Positions 63,035-64,000 of a stretch of DNA of 64,000 bases are shown here, piece after piece. Origin of the DNA: Streptomyces longhuiensis (GTDB taxonomy: Bacteria; Actinomycetota; Actinomycetes; Streptomycetales; Streptomycetaceae); the NCBI RefSeq assembly GCF_020616555.1, contig NZ_CP085173.1:1612001-1676000 (forward strand), given 5' to 3'. Position 1 is the stretch's first letter, and each line of letters opens with the position of its first letter. Both the position numbers and the translations under genes were made by a program. The notes under the pieces are model-generated. The model saw only the letters and a program-made list of their open reading frames with translations, was not told the origin of the DNA and did not search any database.

Positions 63035-63517
63035 CGTTGATCGGTCTCCCATCGCATGGTCGGCGCCCGACTTGTTCGGAAGCGCCGAGTGAGCGCTCCG
63101 AGTTTTCCGCTCCTGTGACCGAATCCCGGGAATCGTGCGCGAACCCTTCACGACTCCTACGCAGGCGGCACCACAACTCGGCTCCTAGGAAGGCGAGTTG
63201 GTGCATGGCGATCGACGGTCGGCATACTCCCGTGAGAGATCGGCGGACCCTCGGGGATCCGGGGACAGCACCCGCTTCTCGTTCTCCATCAGCCAGGCAG
63301 TGGCTCGGCGGATTCAGCGGGGCGTTCTCGTCGACGACCCCGTCGGCGTCGCCGTACGCCCACACCCCCACCGGTGTGCACATAAGGGCGGGGCCGCACA
63401 CCGTCCCGCAGTGCCTCCGCCGCTGCGCGGCCGACGTCCGCCGTGCCCTCGGCGGAATCCGCCCCGAGATGGACAGAACGCGTCTGGATCACTGACACCC
63501 CGAGCCGCCGGCGAACG
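63035..63517. other. Upstream region of endo H, no intact gene
   Basis: It presumably holds the endo H promoter on the minus strand; no clear -35/-10 pair stands out. Open frames here are overlapping, compositionally odd and without family resemblance. Confidence 0.5.
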
Positions 63518-63733
63518 ACGACACTCCGGGAAGTGGTCAGCCACCGTCGCGGTGCGCAAGCAGGGAACGCACCAGGGATACGCGTACAGGTACCGCTTAC
63601 GGATGCGCTCCCATAGGGCTCCGTAGCCCTTGGCCGTGGTTGTACCGCGCTGCTGCTCGGCCTCCCTCGCGCGCTTGGGGCAGCACCCGCCCGTGGTCAG
63701 TTGAGGGCAGCCGGGGACAGAACATAGCAGCAC
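63518..63733 (-). pseudogene. HNH endonuclease fragment
   Basis: From a possible GTG at 63733 the minus strand reads CSVPGCPQLTTGGCCPKR, then YGALWERIRKRYLYAYPWCV and CLRTATVADHFPECRR. This matches the Cys pairs and the first part of the HNH core of small phage-type nucleases. After the DH dipeptide the expected N...H ending is missing, although the frame stays open to 63314. It is probably decayed. Confidence 0.55.
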
Positions 63734-63743
63734 CGAAGAGGCA

Positions 63744-63911
63744 ACCACCTTGCTGCACAAGGGACTTGAGGCCGTCGCCGACGAGCGGCTGTGGGTCGAT
63801 CCGGACTGAGGCCTGAAGACCCGCGGCCGGCCCGAGACCCGCGCCTCCCTGGAGAACCTCGTGGCGGCGGCCCGCACCATCCGCGAGGAACTCGGGGCAT
63901 CCGCGTCCTGA
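63744..63911 (+). pseudogene. metE: metE C-terminal relic with in-frame stop
   Basis: The frame reads LLHKGLEAVADERLWVDPD, TGA, then GLKTRGRPETRASLENLVAA and ARTIREELGASAS before a natural-looking TGA. This is the last ~55 codons of cobalamin-independent methionine synthase. The TGA (63807-63809) replaces the Cys of the NPDCGLKTRGW motif, which is a zinc ligand in that enzyme. Nothing of the remaining 700 residues is present. Confidence 0.75.
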
Positions 63912-64000
63912 TCCTGGGCACGCCCAGCTGGGCCGGGGCACCACGGTGCCCCGGCCCGGCGCGTCATACGGGGACCAGGAGGGCATCACGCATGGAGAAC

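Noticed and set aside
63807..63809. TGA at a Cys position considered as selenocysteine
   Set aside because: The frame is only a short C-terminal relic with no upstream gene, so recoding has no meaning here.

Overview
The window is a 64-kb piece of very GC-rich DNA with dense genes, GTG and TTG starts, many TetR regulators, Tat-type and lipoprotein signals, and an endoglycosidase H nearly matching the classical Streptomyces plicatus enzyme. This points to a Streptomyces chromosome or a very close relative. It looks like accessory or arm-type DNA: many small, independently regulated catabolic units, one TnpB element and several gene relics. I see no rRNA, tRNA, CRISPR array or biosynthetic megasynthase.

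Layout: (1) 1-4 kb: two acyl-CoA ligases and a nitronate monooxygenase on the minus strand. (2) 4.1-20.9 kb: a serine hydrolase and a TetR gene, then a LacI-controlled polysaccharide locus. It holds a binding protein, two permeases, an SDR, two heparinase II/III-type lyases, a YesL-like membrane protein, a beta-helix protein, a family-8 lyase and an acetyl esterase. (3) 20.9-29 kb: a CrtI-like oxidoreductase, a Ser/Thr kinase with nine TPR units, an MpaB-like protein, an MFS carrier and an MptB-like mannosyltransferase. (4) 29-40 kb: an SDR relic, an acyl-CoA dehydrogenase, a tandem GNAT, an operator-rich membrane-protein gene, HdeD and DUF488 proteins, a GadC-like antiporter, a deleted dipeptidase relic and an alkyl sulfatase. 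(5) 40-52 kb: acyl-CoA metabolism. One part is TetR/thioesterase/thioesterase/ligase. The other is a ligase plus a single-chain biotin-dependent acyl-CoA carboxylase opposite a TetR gene. (6) 52.3-54.2 kb: a TnpB element next to a gene that has lost its start. (7) 54-60 kb: nucleosidase, BrkB/YihY, lactate monooxygenase-like flavoenzyme, autoregulated TetR/sugar acetyltransferase and a RibD-like reductase. (8) 60.2-64 kb: mostly broken DNA (dehydrogenase, HNH and metE relics) around a small secreted protein and endo H.

Together the genes suggest a soil saprophyte that takes in products of acidic, acetylated polysaccharide breakdown, trims N-glycans, cleaves sulfate esters and activates diverse carboxylic acids to CoA esters. 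Nearly every unit has its own regulator, and I could read several matching palindromic operators. The most striking items are the uronic-polysaccharide locus with its LacI operators, the ligase plus single-chain carboxylase pair, the lone TnpB beside a damaged gene, and an orphan triple operator at 31.9 kb. I found no clearly new defence or mobile system. All functions are inferred from reading sequence; no database search was run.
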